36,945 bases of DNA from Bacteroidales bacterium UBA1182. Lineage in GTDB: Bacteria; Bacteroidota; Bacteroidia; Bacteroidales; Bacteroidaceae. Where the stretch lies: positions 1 to 36,945 of the forward strand of contig DBYQ01000082.1 of assembly GCA_002310015.1 (NCBI GenBank), written 5' to 3'. Position numbers and translations under genes: made by a program. Below the pieces are notes generated by a model. The model saw only the letters and a program-made list of their open reading frames with translations, was not told the DNA's origin and did not search any database. This document shows positions 1-7,604 of the stretch, piece by piece. The first letter of the stretch is position 1. The number at the start of each line of letters is the position of its first letter.

Positions 1-33
1 AGAACCTAATTACATCAATAACCTTGCAAAGAT

Positions 34-64
34 TTTGTAGTTTATAAGAACTATGTTATTTTTG
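34..64 (+). promoter_or_regulatory. Bacteroides-type promoter of the DUF4143 ATPase gene
   Basis: TTTG at 34-37 is followed by a 19-nt spacer and TATTTTTG at 57-64, an exact match to the Bacteroides consensus TTTG-(19-21)-TAnnTTTG. Transcription would start near 70, some 20-50 nt upstream of the candidate start codons at 93, 102 and 126. The spacing and both boxes are seen directly; activity is inferred. Confidence 0.7.
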
Positions 65-101
65 CATTGTCGCTGATGATTTTCACGAAATATTGTCAAC
101 G

Positions 102-1268
102 ATGCTGCAAAAATTCATAAGCAATATGTATCATAGAATATTTGATATAGTGAATCGCCTTGATGAAGGCATGTTCCTGTTTGGCGGTCGTCAGGTCGGA
201 AAATCCACCTTGTTGAGAGAACGATTCCCGGATGCAATTTACGTTGATCTCCTTGACCCTGACACCCGAAAACGTTTTGAACGTCGCACGATGGAGTTCT
301 ATGAAATTCTTGTTAAGTATCCTCCCAAGACTTTGGTAATAGTGGATGAAATCCAGAAACTCCCTGATCTTTTGGATATAGTACACAAATTGATGGTAGA
401 GAAAGACTTGCATTTTATCCTTAGCGGCTCCAGTGCAAGAAAGATAAAGAAAGCAGGTGTAAACCAATTGGGTGGGCGCGCAAATGAAGAGCATCTGTAT
501 CCGCTTGTTTATGCCGAGATTCCGGATTATGATTTTGACCGGGCAATTCAGAACGGTATGATACCCCGTCATTATGACGTAAAAGATGCAAGAAAGCGTA
601 TCCAGGGATATATCAATCTCTACCTGAAGGAAGAAATAGAGGCCGAAGCCCTTGTTCAGAATATTGCTACATTTGAACGATTCCTTGAGGTGGCTGCCGT
701 TATGAATACGGAGATTCTGAATTATGACAACATCGCCTCTGACTGTGGTGTCTCTGTCAATACTGTTAAAGCCTATTTCAAAATCCTCTATGATACCTTG
801 CTTGGTTTTGAAGTTAAGCCATATAGAAAAGTGGTAAAACGCAGGTTGCTACAGACTTCCAAATTTTACTACTTTGACGTGGGCATACCCAATTATCTGC
901 TCAACCGTTTCCATCTTATGTCAGAGACTCCGGAATATGGGCACGCGTTTGAGAATCTTGTCATGCAGGAGATACGTGCCTATCTGGACTATACTGACAG
1001 TCCCGAAGAGTTAACCTATTGGCACACTTACAATAAGGATGAAGTCGATGCCGTCATTGGCGATGCCCGCATTGCAATTGAAATCAAATCAACTGACCGT
1101 GTGGAGAGTAAACACAAGAAAGGTTTGCAGAAATTTGTTGAAGAGCATCCTCAAGCAAAGCAGATTATCGTATCCCGTGATTTTCTTACCAGACGTTCCG
1201 GTGACATAGACCTATACTACGTGACGGATTTCTTTAAAGCCCTATGGGCCGGGGAGGTGACACGTTAG
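102..1268 (+). CDS. AAA family ATPase with DUF4143 / nuclease-like C-terminus
   Basis: This is a 388-aa ATPase of the widespread AAA_14/DUF4143 family, whose cellular role is unknown. Numbered from the ATG at 102, a Walker A (GGRQVGKST) lies near residues 28-36, a Walker B (LVIVDEIQ) near 78-85 and a sensor-1-like FILSGSS near 105. A helix-turn-helix-like stretch (IASDCGVSVNTVKAYF) follows at about 212-230. The C-terminus carries EVDAVIG followed by IEIKS, the layout of a PD-(D/E)xK nuclease fold. Start codons TTG 93, ATG 102 and ATG 126 are all possible; family members often begin close to the MYHRI at 126. It stands alone behind its own promoter and may end at a weak hairpin at 1267-1298. 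Such proteins occur in many near-identical accessory copies in gut Bacteroidales, so it may be a recent arrival. Family is confident, function unknown. Confidence 0.88.
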   Translation: MLQKFISNMYHRIFDIVNRLDEGMFLFGGRQVGKSTLLRERFPDAIYVDLLDPDTRKRFERRTMEFYEILVKYPPKTLVIVDEIQKLPDLLDIVHKLMVEKDLHFILSGSSARKIKKAGVNQLGGRANEEHLYPLVYAEIPDYDFDRAIQNGMIPRHYDVKDARKRIQGYINLYLKEEIEAEALVQNIATFERFLEVAAVMNTEILNYDNIASDCGVSVNTVKAYFKILYDTLLGFEVKPYRKVVKRRLLQTSKFYYFDVGIPNYLLNRFHLMSETPEYGHAFENLVMQEIRAYLDYTDSPEELTYWHTYNKDEVDAVIGDARIAIEIKSTDRVESKHKKGLQKFVEEHPQAKQIIVSRDFLTRRSGDIDLYYVTDFFKALWAGEVTR

Positions 1269-1298
1269 CACAGGGAAACGGGCCTTTTGTGCTGTTTT
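1267..1298 (+). terminator. Possible intrinsic terminator after the ATPase gene
   Basis: AGCACA (1267-1272) pairs with TGTGCT (1288-1293), an inner AGG/CCT pairing is possible, and GTTTT follows. The stem is short and overlaps the TAG stop codon, so support is modest. Confidence 0.4.
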
Positions 1299-1385
1299 AA
1301 AATAAATCTCTGCAAAAAGTAGGATTTTTGCAGGGATTTGCTTTTATTTGCATCTTTTGGTATAAAACTCAAACAATTAGTGATT

Positions 1386-3215
1386 ATGAGTGAAGAATTG
1401 AACACAGAGAACACCTTGGAGGCTAAGGCTGAGGTTGCTCCTGTTGAACCTATCGTAGAGAAGGAGGCTGAGGTTGAGGCTCCTGCTGAGTCTGTAGAAT
1501 CTGTTGATGAGGAAGAAGAGAAGGAGGTTATTGCCCCTGTATCCTCACGTGAAGAGATTATTGCACGTCTGCAGGAGATGGTGAGTGATATTTCATTGGC
1601 CAAGCGTCCCGAATTAGAGTCATTAAAACAATCTTTCTATAAGTTGCAGCGTGCAGCTCAGGAGGAGCAGATAGCCGCATTTGTGGCAGGTGGAGGTACG
1701 GCCGAGGAGTTCAAGCCTGAACCTGACCCGCTTGAGGAGCAGTTCCGCAAGCTCTTGAATATTATCAAGGAGAAGAAAGCGGCTGCCCAGGAGGCACTTG
1801 AGATAGTACGCAAGGAGAATTACAAGAAGAAACTGGCACTGCTTGACCGTTTCAAGGCTCTTATTGAAAAGGCCAACACTGAGGGTGCGTCATATAATGA
1901 GTTTAAGGCCATTCTGCAGGAGTGGAAAGAGATTAAGGAGGTTCCTGCCGATAAAGCAAATGAACTCTGGAAAGCATATCAGCAGTATGCCGAGCAGTTC
2001 TATGACATACAGAAACTCAACAACGAGTTCCGTGAGTATGACTTCAAGAAGAACATGGAGGCCAAGATAGCCATCTGTGAGGAGGCTGAGAAACTGGCCG
2101 ATGAGGCTGACATAGTGGCCGCGTTCCGCAAACTCCAGAAACTGCATCAGGATTATCGTGAGACAGGTCCCGTATCAAAGGAGTCAAGAGAGGAGATATG
2201 GACCAGGTTCAAGGCTGCATCAACCGTAATAAACAAGCGTCATCAGCAGCACTTTGAGGAACTCAAGGAGAAGGAGAAAGAGAACCTTGACCAGAAGACT
2301 GTTATCTGTGAACTTCTTGAGGGTATTGAGTTTGATAAACTCACCACATTCCAGAGCTGGAATGACAAGACACAGGAGGTGCTTGCCCTGCAGAAGAAGT
2401 GGAAAGACATAGGCTTTGCTCCCGCCAAGCAGAACCAGAAGATTTTTGAGCGTTTCCGCGCCGCATGTGATGCTTTCTTTAGCCGTAAGGGTGAGTTCTT
2501 TAAGCAGGCCAAGACTGATATGACCGCTAACCTTGAGAAGAAGACGGCTCTGTGTGAGCAGGCTGAGGCTCTCAAGGAGAGTACTGACTGGAAAGCTACC
2601 GGTGATAAGCTGGCAGAGCTGCAGAAACAGTGGCGTGAGATAGGTCCCGTTCAGAAGAAATACACCAACACTATCTGGAAGCGCTTTATCGGCGCATGTG
2701 ACTATTTCTATGAGCAGCGTGACAAGAACACCTCATTCAAGAAACATGAGGAGAACGCCAACCTGGCAGCCAAGAAGGAGATTATAGCCAAACTCAAGGC
2801 CTTTGATGCGGCAAACCTCACTGATGATGATACCCAGGCCATTCAGCAACTCATTGATGAGTGGAACGGAATAGGATTCGTGCCGTTCAAGGTCAAGGAT
2901 AAGATTGCTGCAGAATTCAAGGCTGTGGTTGATTCATTTGGTGGTGCAGTGAGCACCAAGCGCGGCCGCCAGTCACAGCGTGGCGGTGCTGCACGTGATG
3001 CAGGTTCACCGCGTGAGCGCCTGCAGCGTCAGTATGAGCAGAAGAAGAGTGAGATCCAGACTTATGAGAACAACCTGGGCTTCATGAATGCCTCAAGCAA
3101 GACCGGAAACGGCTTTGTTGACGCCATCAAGGCCAAGATTGAAACCCTGAAGAAAGAAGCCGATGACCTGTTGGCCCAGATCAAGGCCCTTGATGCTGAA
3201 GAGGATCAGAATTGA
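1386..3215 (+). CDS. DUF349 repeat protein
   Basis: This is a 609-aa, highly charged, predominantly helical cytoplasmic protein with no signal peptide or membrane segment. After an acidic Glu/Val/Ala-rich N-terminus (about 1-55), five DUF349-type repeats can be read. Each has a W-x-x-(I/G) turn followed by an aromatic-rich (I/L)W-x-x(R/A)F helix; they centre near residues 180, 255, 340, 416 and 493. A basic Arg/Gly-rich linker (about 524-552) precedes a C-terminal coiled coil (about 545-605). The ATG at 1386 gives the expected MSEELN start; an in-frame TTG at 1338 lies in an AT-rich leader and is unlikely. DUF349 proteins have no assigned function. The architecture suggests a scaffold or nucleic-acid-associated coiled-coil protein, but that is inference. 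It is monocistronic and convergent with the dehydrogenase gene downstream. Confidence 0.88.
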   Translation: MSEELNTENTLEAKAEVAPVEPIVEKEAEVEAPAESVESVDEEEEKEVIAPVSSREEIIARLQEMVSDISLAKRPELESLKQSFYKLQRAAQEEQIAAFVAGGGTAEEFKPEPDPLEEQFRKLLNIIKEKKAAAQEALEIVRKENYKKKLALLDRFKALIEKANTEGASYNEFKAILQEWKEIKEVPADKANELWKAYQQYAEQFYDIQKLNNEFREYDFKKNMEAKIAICEEAEKLADEADIVAAFRKLQKLHQDYRETGPVSKESREEIWTRFKAASTVINKRHQQHFEELKEKEKENLDQKTVICELLEGIEFDKLTTFQSWNDKTQEVLALQKKWKDIGFAPAKQNQKIFERFRAACDAFFSRKGEFFKQAKTDMTANLEKKTALCEQAEALKESTDWKATGDKLAELQKQWREIGPVQKKYTNTIWKRFIGACDYFYEQRDKNTSFKKHEENANLAAKKEIIAKLKAFDAANLTDDDTQAIQQLIDEWNGIGFVPFKVKDKIAAEFKAVVDSFGGAVSTKRGRQSQRGGAARDAGSPRERLQRQYEQKKSEIQTYENNLGFMNASSKTGNGFVDAIKAKIETLKKEADDLLAQIKALDAEEDQN

Positions 3216-3222
3216 TTACACA

Positions 3223-3392
3223 TCAAAATAGGCCTTAGGGTCTCAGGGAGAATGCCCTCCCACAACAAAATTTATCGATTCCGAAACTACTGAGCGAGCT
3301 CAGTGTTCCAGAATCGATAATTTTTGTCGCGGGCCCCTCCCACTGGTCGCGCGTGGGTGCGAGACTCCCTGAGACCCTAAGGCCTATTTTGA
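3223..3392. repeat. 170-bp palindromic element with perfect 28-nt inverted arms
   Basis: Arms at 3223-3250 and 3365-3392 are perfect reverse complements over 28 nt and contain CCTTAGGGTCTCAGGGAG and its complement. Inside is a second imperfect palindrome: TTATCGATTC near 3272-3281 against GAATCGATAA at 3311-3320, ending in an ACTGAG/CTCAGT hairpin around 3289-3304. A 9-nt direct repeat CCCTCCCAC occurs at 3255-3263 and 3335-3343. The element fills the gap between convergent genes, starting 7 nt after one stop codon and ending 7 nt before the other. It could be a bidirectional terminator or RNA structure, or a small non-autonomous mobile element. No coding sequence is visible. Confidence 0.8.
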
Positions 3393-3399
3393 AATGTAA

Positions 3400-4419
3400 T
3401 CAATTGAAATCGACCAGTATTCGGAAGACTTTGCCCGGAACGGCAATCCATTTCTGCATGGCGTTGAGGGCATCCTCCGGTTTTACTACGGCAGAGATCA
3501 GCTCATCCTTGGGGCAGGTGCCGCGCTGGAGGTATCGGATTACGGCTTCAAAGTCTGACGGCATGGCGTTGCGGGAGCCGTGGATGTTTATCTCTTTCTT
3601 TACAAAGAGGCCTGTGTGGAAGGTTACGTCATTCTTGGAGTAGCCGATGCAGACTACGCGGCCGGAGAACGCCACCTCATCAATGGCGGCCTGATATGTG
3701 GGCACGCTGCCTACGGCCTCAACTACTACGGTGGGGCCCAATCCATCGGTCAATTCAGTTAACTTGGTGTGTAAGTCCTCCTCCTTGGAGTTGATGGTGT
3801 GGGCTGCACCCAGCCTTTTGGCCAGAGCAAGTTTCTCATTGTCCAGGTCAACGGCTATCACGGTGGCGCCGCGCAGTGAGGCGCGTACGATGGCACCTAC
3901 GCCTATCATTCCGCAACCAAACACCAGCACGGTGTCAGAGTCTGTAACCTGGGCACGTGATACGGCGTGGAATCCTACGCTCATGGGCTCAATCAAGGCG
4001 CAGTCGCGCAGAGCAATGCCGGGAGCGGGTATGACCTTCTGCCAAGGCAGAACTATGTAATCACGCATGGCGCCGTCACGCTGTACGCCAAGTGTCTCAT
4101 TGAACTCACAGGCGTTGGGGTGGCCTGAACGGCAGGCGGCGCAATGGCCGCAATTGGTGTAGGGGTTGACCGTAACTGTCAGTCCGGGAGTAAGGAAATC
4201 AGGAACTCCTGAGCCTACAGTCTCAATGGTTGCACCAATCTCATGACCCGGAATGACAGCCTCCTTGGCCATCAGGTTTCGGCCCAGAAATGTGTTCAGG
4301 TCCGATCCGCAAAATCCTACGTATCCTATCTTGAGGAGCACTTCACCTTGGCCGGCCTGCGGCTTCTGGGCCTCCTCTACTATCATTTTACCCTGTTCGG
4401 GTATTCTTATTTGTCTCAT
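3400..4419 (-). CDS. Zinc-dependent medium-chain alcohol/polyol dehydrogenase
   Basis: This 339-aa protein is a full-length member of the zinc MDR superfamily (sorbitol / L-threonine dehydrogenase-like). Catalytic zinc ligands are visible as C37 (FCGSD), H59-E60 (GHE) and probably E144. Structural zinc cysteines are C90, C93, C96 and C104. A Rossmann motif GCGMIGVG lies at about 168-175, and D191 at the end of beta-2 favours NAD over NADP. It is the last gene of a four-gene minus-strand operon with a FucP-type permease, a lactonase-like amidohydrolase and an L-galactose-dehydrogenase-like reductase. It could oxidise a 2-keto-3-deoxy sugar acid or a related polyol from 6-deoxy-hexose breakdown; that substrate is inferred from context only. 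A period-7 repeat separates it from the permease gene. Confidence 0.87.
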   Translation of the reverse strand: MRQIRIPEQGKMIVEEAQKPQAGQGEVLLKIGYVGFCGSDLNTFLGRNLMAKEAVIPGHEIGATIETVGSGVPDFLTPGLTVTVNPYTNCGHCAACRSGHPNACEFNETLGVQRDGAMRDYIVLPWQKVIPAPGIALRDCALIEPMSVGFHAVSRAQVTDSDTVLVFGCGMIGVGAIVRASLRGATVIAVDLDNEKLALAKRLGAAHTINSKEEDLHTKLTELTDGLGPTVVVEAVGSVPTYQAAIDEVAFSGRVVCIGYSKNDVTFHTGLFVKKEINIHGSRNAMPSDFEAVIRYLQRGTCPKDELISAVVKPEDALNAMQKWIAVPGKVFRILVDFN

Positions 4420-4426
4420 TTATTTG

Positions 4427-4457
4427 TTTTTCAATTTTCAATTTTCAATTCTCAATT
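4427..4457 (-). repeat. Period-7 ATTGAAA repeat after the permease stop codon
   Basis: Read on the minus strand, the permease TAA (4458-4456) runs straight into ATTGAG followed by tandem AATTGAAA units. Because the unit is 7 nt, its TGA triplets fall in all three forward frames. Related copies lie at 7579-7604, 35730-35760 and 35824-35843, always after a stop codon and in the same orientation relative to the gene. Confidence 0.75.
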
Positions 4458-5670
4458 AGTCCTTGACTATGTGTCCTTTCCAGCCATACCAAGCACAAAC
4501 CCCAAAGCAAACCAGAGGAATCAAATAAGCAATATTGGGGTTGGCCATGGATTTCTGAACGTAAGCAGTAAGTATGGGCAGTATGGAGTTGCCCACGATT
4601 GCCATAACCAGGAAAGCCGAACCACTCTTGGTATCACCCTTGAGGTCGGTGAGTGCCAGTGAGAACTGGGTGGGGTACATGATTGACATAAAGAATGATA
4701 TGCCCATCATGGCATATACGGCAGCCTTGCCGCCTACTATGCATACTACTATGCAGAGTAGCACATTGGCAATACCGTAGAAAACCAGCATGTTCTCCGG
4801 GCGGAACTTGACCATGAGTGTGGTGCCTATCCATCGGCCTAAAAGGAAGAACAGCATGTAGAACCCAAAGAATGTGGTGGCCTGGCTGTTGGTCATGCCC
4901 ACATAGTTGATGCAATATACCAGGAACAGGCTGTTGACGGCAGTCTGGCCTCCGTTGTAGAAGAACTGGGCTATTACGCCGTTGCGCAGGTGGCTGCGTT
5001 TGAGAACCTTGAATGATATAAGTTTGGTGTTGCTGTCATCGGCATCCTCTGCCTGTATGCGGGGCAGGTGGGTAAAGATGAATACCACCGCAATGACTAT
5101 GAGCACTATGGCAAATATGGCGTATGTCATGCGGAATGTGTGAATCTCCTGCTCAGCAGTGCGGGTGGCTTCGGTGCCCAGAATGATCTTGCTAAGGAAC
5201 ATGGCGGCAATGAATGCTCCCAGTCCGTTGAATGCCTGTGCCAGGTTAAGGCGGCGCGGTGCTGTGGCGGGGTCACCCAGTTCTGTCACGTAAGGGTTGG
5301 CGGCAGTCTCAAGGAAACACATGCCTATGGCCACAATAAAGAAGGCACACAGGTAGAGCGGGAAACTGTGCATGCGCGTTACAGGCATGAACAGCAGTCC
5401 GCCTACAGCGGCTATAAGCAGTCCCAATACTATGCCGGCCTTGTAGCTGAAACGCTTCATGAACATGGCTATAGGTATGGGGAACAGGAAATAGGCAAAC
5501 CAATATGAGGTCTCCACGAACTCAGCCTTGGCCTGGTCTATATCAAACAGTGTCATCATCTTTTTGACAACCGATGACAGCAGGTTGTTGCTGATTGCCC
5601 AAAGGAAAAACAGGCAGATTACCATTGACAGTGCAACGGTAAAGGTCTTTGATTTCTGATTATTGCTCAT
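4456..5670 (-). CDS. fucP: MFS sugar:proton symporter, FucP/FHS family
   Basis: This is a 404-aa inner-membrane transporter with about 12 hydrophobic segments. The stretch around residues 120-150 (LETAANPYVTELGD, then RRLNLAQAFNGLG) is the hallmark of the fucose-galactose-glucose:H+ symporter (FHS) family, which includes L-fucose permease FucP. The ATG overlaps the stop of the upstream amidohydrolase as ATGA (5670-5667), indicating translational coupling. Its position with a lactonase and two dehydrogenases suggests it imports the sugar they degrade, probably L-fucose or another L-galacto-configured sugar. Family members also take glucose/galactose or N-acetylglucosamine, so the substrate is not proven. 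The symbol is given by family resemblance. Confidence 0.85.
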   Translation of the reverse strand: MSNNQKSKTFTVALSMVICLFFLWAISNNLLSSVVKKMMTLFDIDQAKAEFVETSYWFAYFLFPIPIAMFMKRFSYKAGIVLGLLIAAVGGLLFMPVTRMHSFPLYLCAFFIVAIGMCFLETAANPYVTELGDPATAPRRLNLAQAFNGLGAFIAAMFLSKIILGTEATRTAEQEIHTFRMTYAIFAIVLIVIAVVFIFTHLPRIQAEDADDSNTKLISFKVLKRSHLRNGVIAQFFYNGGQTAVNSLFLVYCINYVGMTNSQATTFFGFYMLFFLLGRWIGTTLMVKFRPENMLVFYGIANVLLCIVVCIVGGKAAVYAMMGISFFMSIMYPTQFSLALTDLKGDTKSGSAFLVMAIVGNSILPILTAYVQKSMANPNIAYLIPLVCFGVCAWYGWKGHIVKD

Positions 5671-6587
5671 TCTGACATGTTTTTAATGTAAGGTAAATCT
5701 ATTTCAGTGTTGATATCGTAGAACTTCACGGCGTTCATGCCAAGGAACAGTTCCTTCTCTTGCTCCGTCAGTTCATTTGTCTTAAGTATGAAATCGTATG
5801 ACATCCGATATGTGATGGCAGTGATGGTGCGGGGGTAGTCTGATCCCCACATCAACTTGTCCATGCCAACCTCATCGGCTGCCTCACGTATGGCTTTTAC
5901 TGCACCCTTGAACGGGTAGAATTCATCGTTGAAAAGCCATGTTATGCCACCTGACTCTATCATTACGTTCTTGTGACGGGCCAGACGTATCTGCTCCATC
6001 CATCCGGGTATGGTTACCATTCCAAAGTGGCCTATCGCAATCTTAAGGTCGGGGCATTCCTGGATTACCTCTTCAACCTCAGGTACCTGGATTGCTCCAT
6101 CCTCAAGGGTTAGGGATAAGAACACTCCCTTTTGCTCCATAAGACGGAACATCTCTATCATATCCGGACAGGTGAGGCTTACACGGCCTTGAGGAGTCTG
6201 GAGCCGATGCCCCGGTATGGCAATGCCCTTGAACCCCTGTGCTATAAGCTGCTTGGCCTGTTCCAACCATCCCTGCAGCCTGTAATCGGCCATTCCGCAT
6301 ACAATGAAACGGTCAGGATAACGTTTCTGTACATCGGCCAGATAATCATTTTGCAAGCCGTCAATGAACTCCTGCACCACAACGGCTGCCGTTACCTGGG
6401 CATAGTCCATGTTTGAGAGGAATATCTCGGCGGTGTTACGCCCGTCAATGATGAACGGAGGCACCATCTGGCGCACCTCACCCATAAACAGGGAGCGCCC
6501 GTTCTCAAGGGTGCGTATGGGATATCCGTTTACAACGGTGTCCTGTCGCAGCCACAGGTGTGAGTGTGTATCAATGATCTTCATCAT
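5667..6587 (-). CDS. Amidohydrolase family 2 protein, probable sugar lactonase
   Basis: This is a 306-aa TIM-barrel metal-dependent hydrolase (COG3618/Amidohydro_2 type). The N-terminal HxH metal motif is in IDTHSHLW (residues 5-12), a barrel histidine is in AIGHFGM and the catalytic Asp in WGSDYPR. L-fuconolactonase and L-rhamnonolactonase belong to this family. Placed between an L-galactose/L-fucose-type 1-dehydrogenase and a FucP-type permease, lactone hydrolysis is the natural reading. The start is ATG 6587, which overlaps the TGA of the upstream reductase gene (ATGA); a second ATG follows at 6584 and a GTG lies at 6596. A 2-pyrone-4,6-dicarboxylate-lactonase-like activity cannot be excluded from sequence alone. 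Confidence 0.84.
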   Translation of the reverse strand: MMKIIDTHSHLWLRQDTVVNGYPIRTLENGRSLFMGEVRQMVPPFIIDGRNTAEIFLSNMDYAQVTAAVVVQEFIDGLQNDYLADVQKRYPDRFIVCGMADYRLQGWLEQAKQLIAQGFKGIAIPGHRLQTPQGRVSLTCPDMIEMFRLMEQKGVFLSLTLEDGAIQVPEVEEVIQECPDLKIAIGHFGMVTIPGWMEQIRLARHKNVMIESGGITWLFNDEFYPFKGAVKAIREAADEVGMDKLMWGSDYPRTITAITYRMSYDFILKTNELTEQEKELFLGMNAVKFYDINTEIDLPYIKNMSE

Positions 6588-7537
6588 GAGTTGCACCAGG
6601 TAACCCTCTGCTGGCTGCCTATGATTTCACGAACCTCAAATACCAGATCCCAGTCAAGCGGCTCCTGTACCACCTCTATGTTCTTAAGCACGTTCTTGGG
6701 GTTGGCTGAGCTGAACAGGGTGGTGGCAATGCGCGGGTTGCTGTATGAATACTGCACGGCCAGCTTCTCTATGGATGTACCTTTTGATTTGCAATGCTGT
6801 GCAGCCTTGGCGCAAGCCTCAACCAACGCTTTGGGTGCAGGATGCCAATCAGGAACTCCGCGTTCTGAAAGCAGGCCCATGGCCAGGGGTGATGCGTTGA
6901 TTACACCTATGCCCTTCTGCTCAAAGTAGCCTAGATAATCATTGAGCTTGTCATCATTCAGGCAGAAATGGCAGAAATTGAGGATGCTCTCAACTGTTCC
7001 GGCGGGGGCGTGGTCAACCACCCACTTGATGTTCTCAAGCTGTAGGTCAGTAATACCTACGTGGCTTACTATGCCTTTTTCACGCAGTTCTACCAGTGCG
7101 GGTAGGGTCTCATCGACCACCTTCTGCAAGCCGCCAGGCAGGGCAGCCTGGAACTCAATGTCATGTACATTGATAAGGTCAATATGGTCAATGTTTAGGC
7201 GTTCCATGCTCTCATAGACGCTCTCAGTGGCACGCTTGGCACTGTAATCCCAGGTGTTAACGCCGTCCTTTCCGTAACGGCCCACCTTGGTGGAGAGGTA
7301 GTATTTGCTGCGCGGAATCTCCTTGAGTGCCTTGCCAAGCACTGTCTCAGCCTTGTAATGGCCGTAGTAGGGTGATACGTCAATAAAGTTCAGACCGTTG
7401 TCAACAGCTGTAAATACGGCATTTATGGCCTCCTTCTCATTGATGTCATGGAATACACCACCCAGTGATGATGCACCAAAGGCCAGCCTGGCCACTTTCA
7501 TTTCGGTCTTGCCGATCTCATTATACTTCAAACTCAT
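6584..7537 (-). CDS. Aldo/keto reductase, L-galactose/L-fucose 1-dehydrogenase-like
   Basis: This is a 317-aa (alpha/beta)8 NAD(P)-dependent oxidoreductase. The AKR catalytic tetrad is visible as D53, Y58 (FIDVSPYYG), K84 (STKVGRYG) and H125 (NVHDIEF). Several stretches closely match my memory of plant L-galactose dehydrogenase: GFGAS-like AFGASSLGGVF, VHDIEF, ASPLAMGLLSERG and PDWHPAPK. That group also contains bacterial L-fucose and D-threo-aldose 1-dehydrogenases. It would oxidise the sugar at C1 to a lactone, the substrate for the next gene. It is the first gene of the minus-strand operon, with a 53-bp gap to ispH that offers only a poor -7 candidate (TATATCTG, 7576-7569). Expression could also come partly by read-through from ispH. 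Confidence 0.86.
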   Translation of the reverse strand: MSLKYNEIGKTEMKVARLAFGASSLGGVFHDINEKEAINAVFTAVDNGLNFIDVSPYYGHYKAETVLGKALKEIPRSKYYLSTKVGRYGKDGVNTWDYSAKRATESVYESMERLNIDHIDLINVHDIEFQAALPGGLQKVVDETLPALVELREKGIVSHVGITDLQLENIKWVVDHAPAGTVESILNFCHFCLNDDKLNDYLGYFEQKGIGVINASPLAMGLLSERGVPDWHPAPKALVEACAKAAQHCKSKGTSIEKLAVQYSYSNPRIATTLFSSANPKNVLKNIEVVQEPLDWDLVFEVREIIGSQQRVTWCNS

Positions 7538-7578
7538 AAGGTTAATATAATTAGGTTAATAATTTACGCAGATATATT

Positions 7579-7604
7579 AATTTTCAATTTTCAATTTTCA
7601 ATTG
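7579..7604 (-). repeat. Period-7 ATTGAAA repeat across the ispH stop codon
   Basis: Tandem AATTGAAA units read on the minus strand. The first unit supplies the last codons of ispH and its TGA stop (7593-7591), so the repeat has been incorporated into the end of the reading frame. Orientation is the same relative to the gene as in the other copies. Confidence 0.72.
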
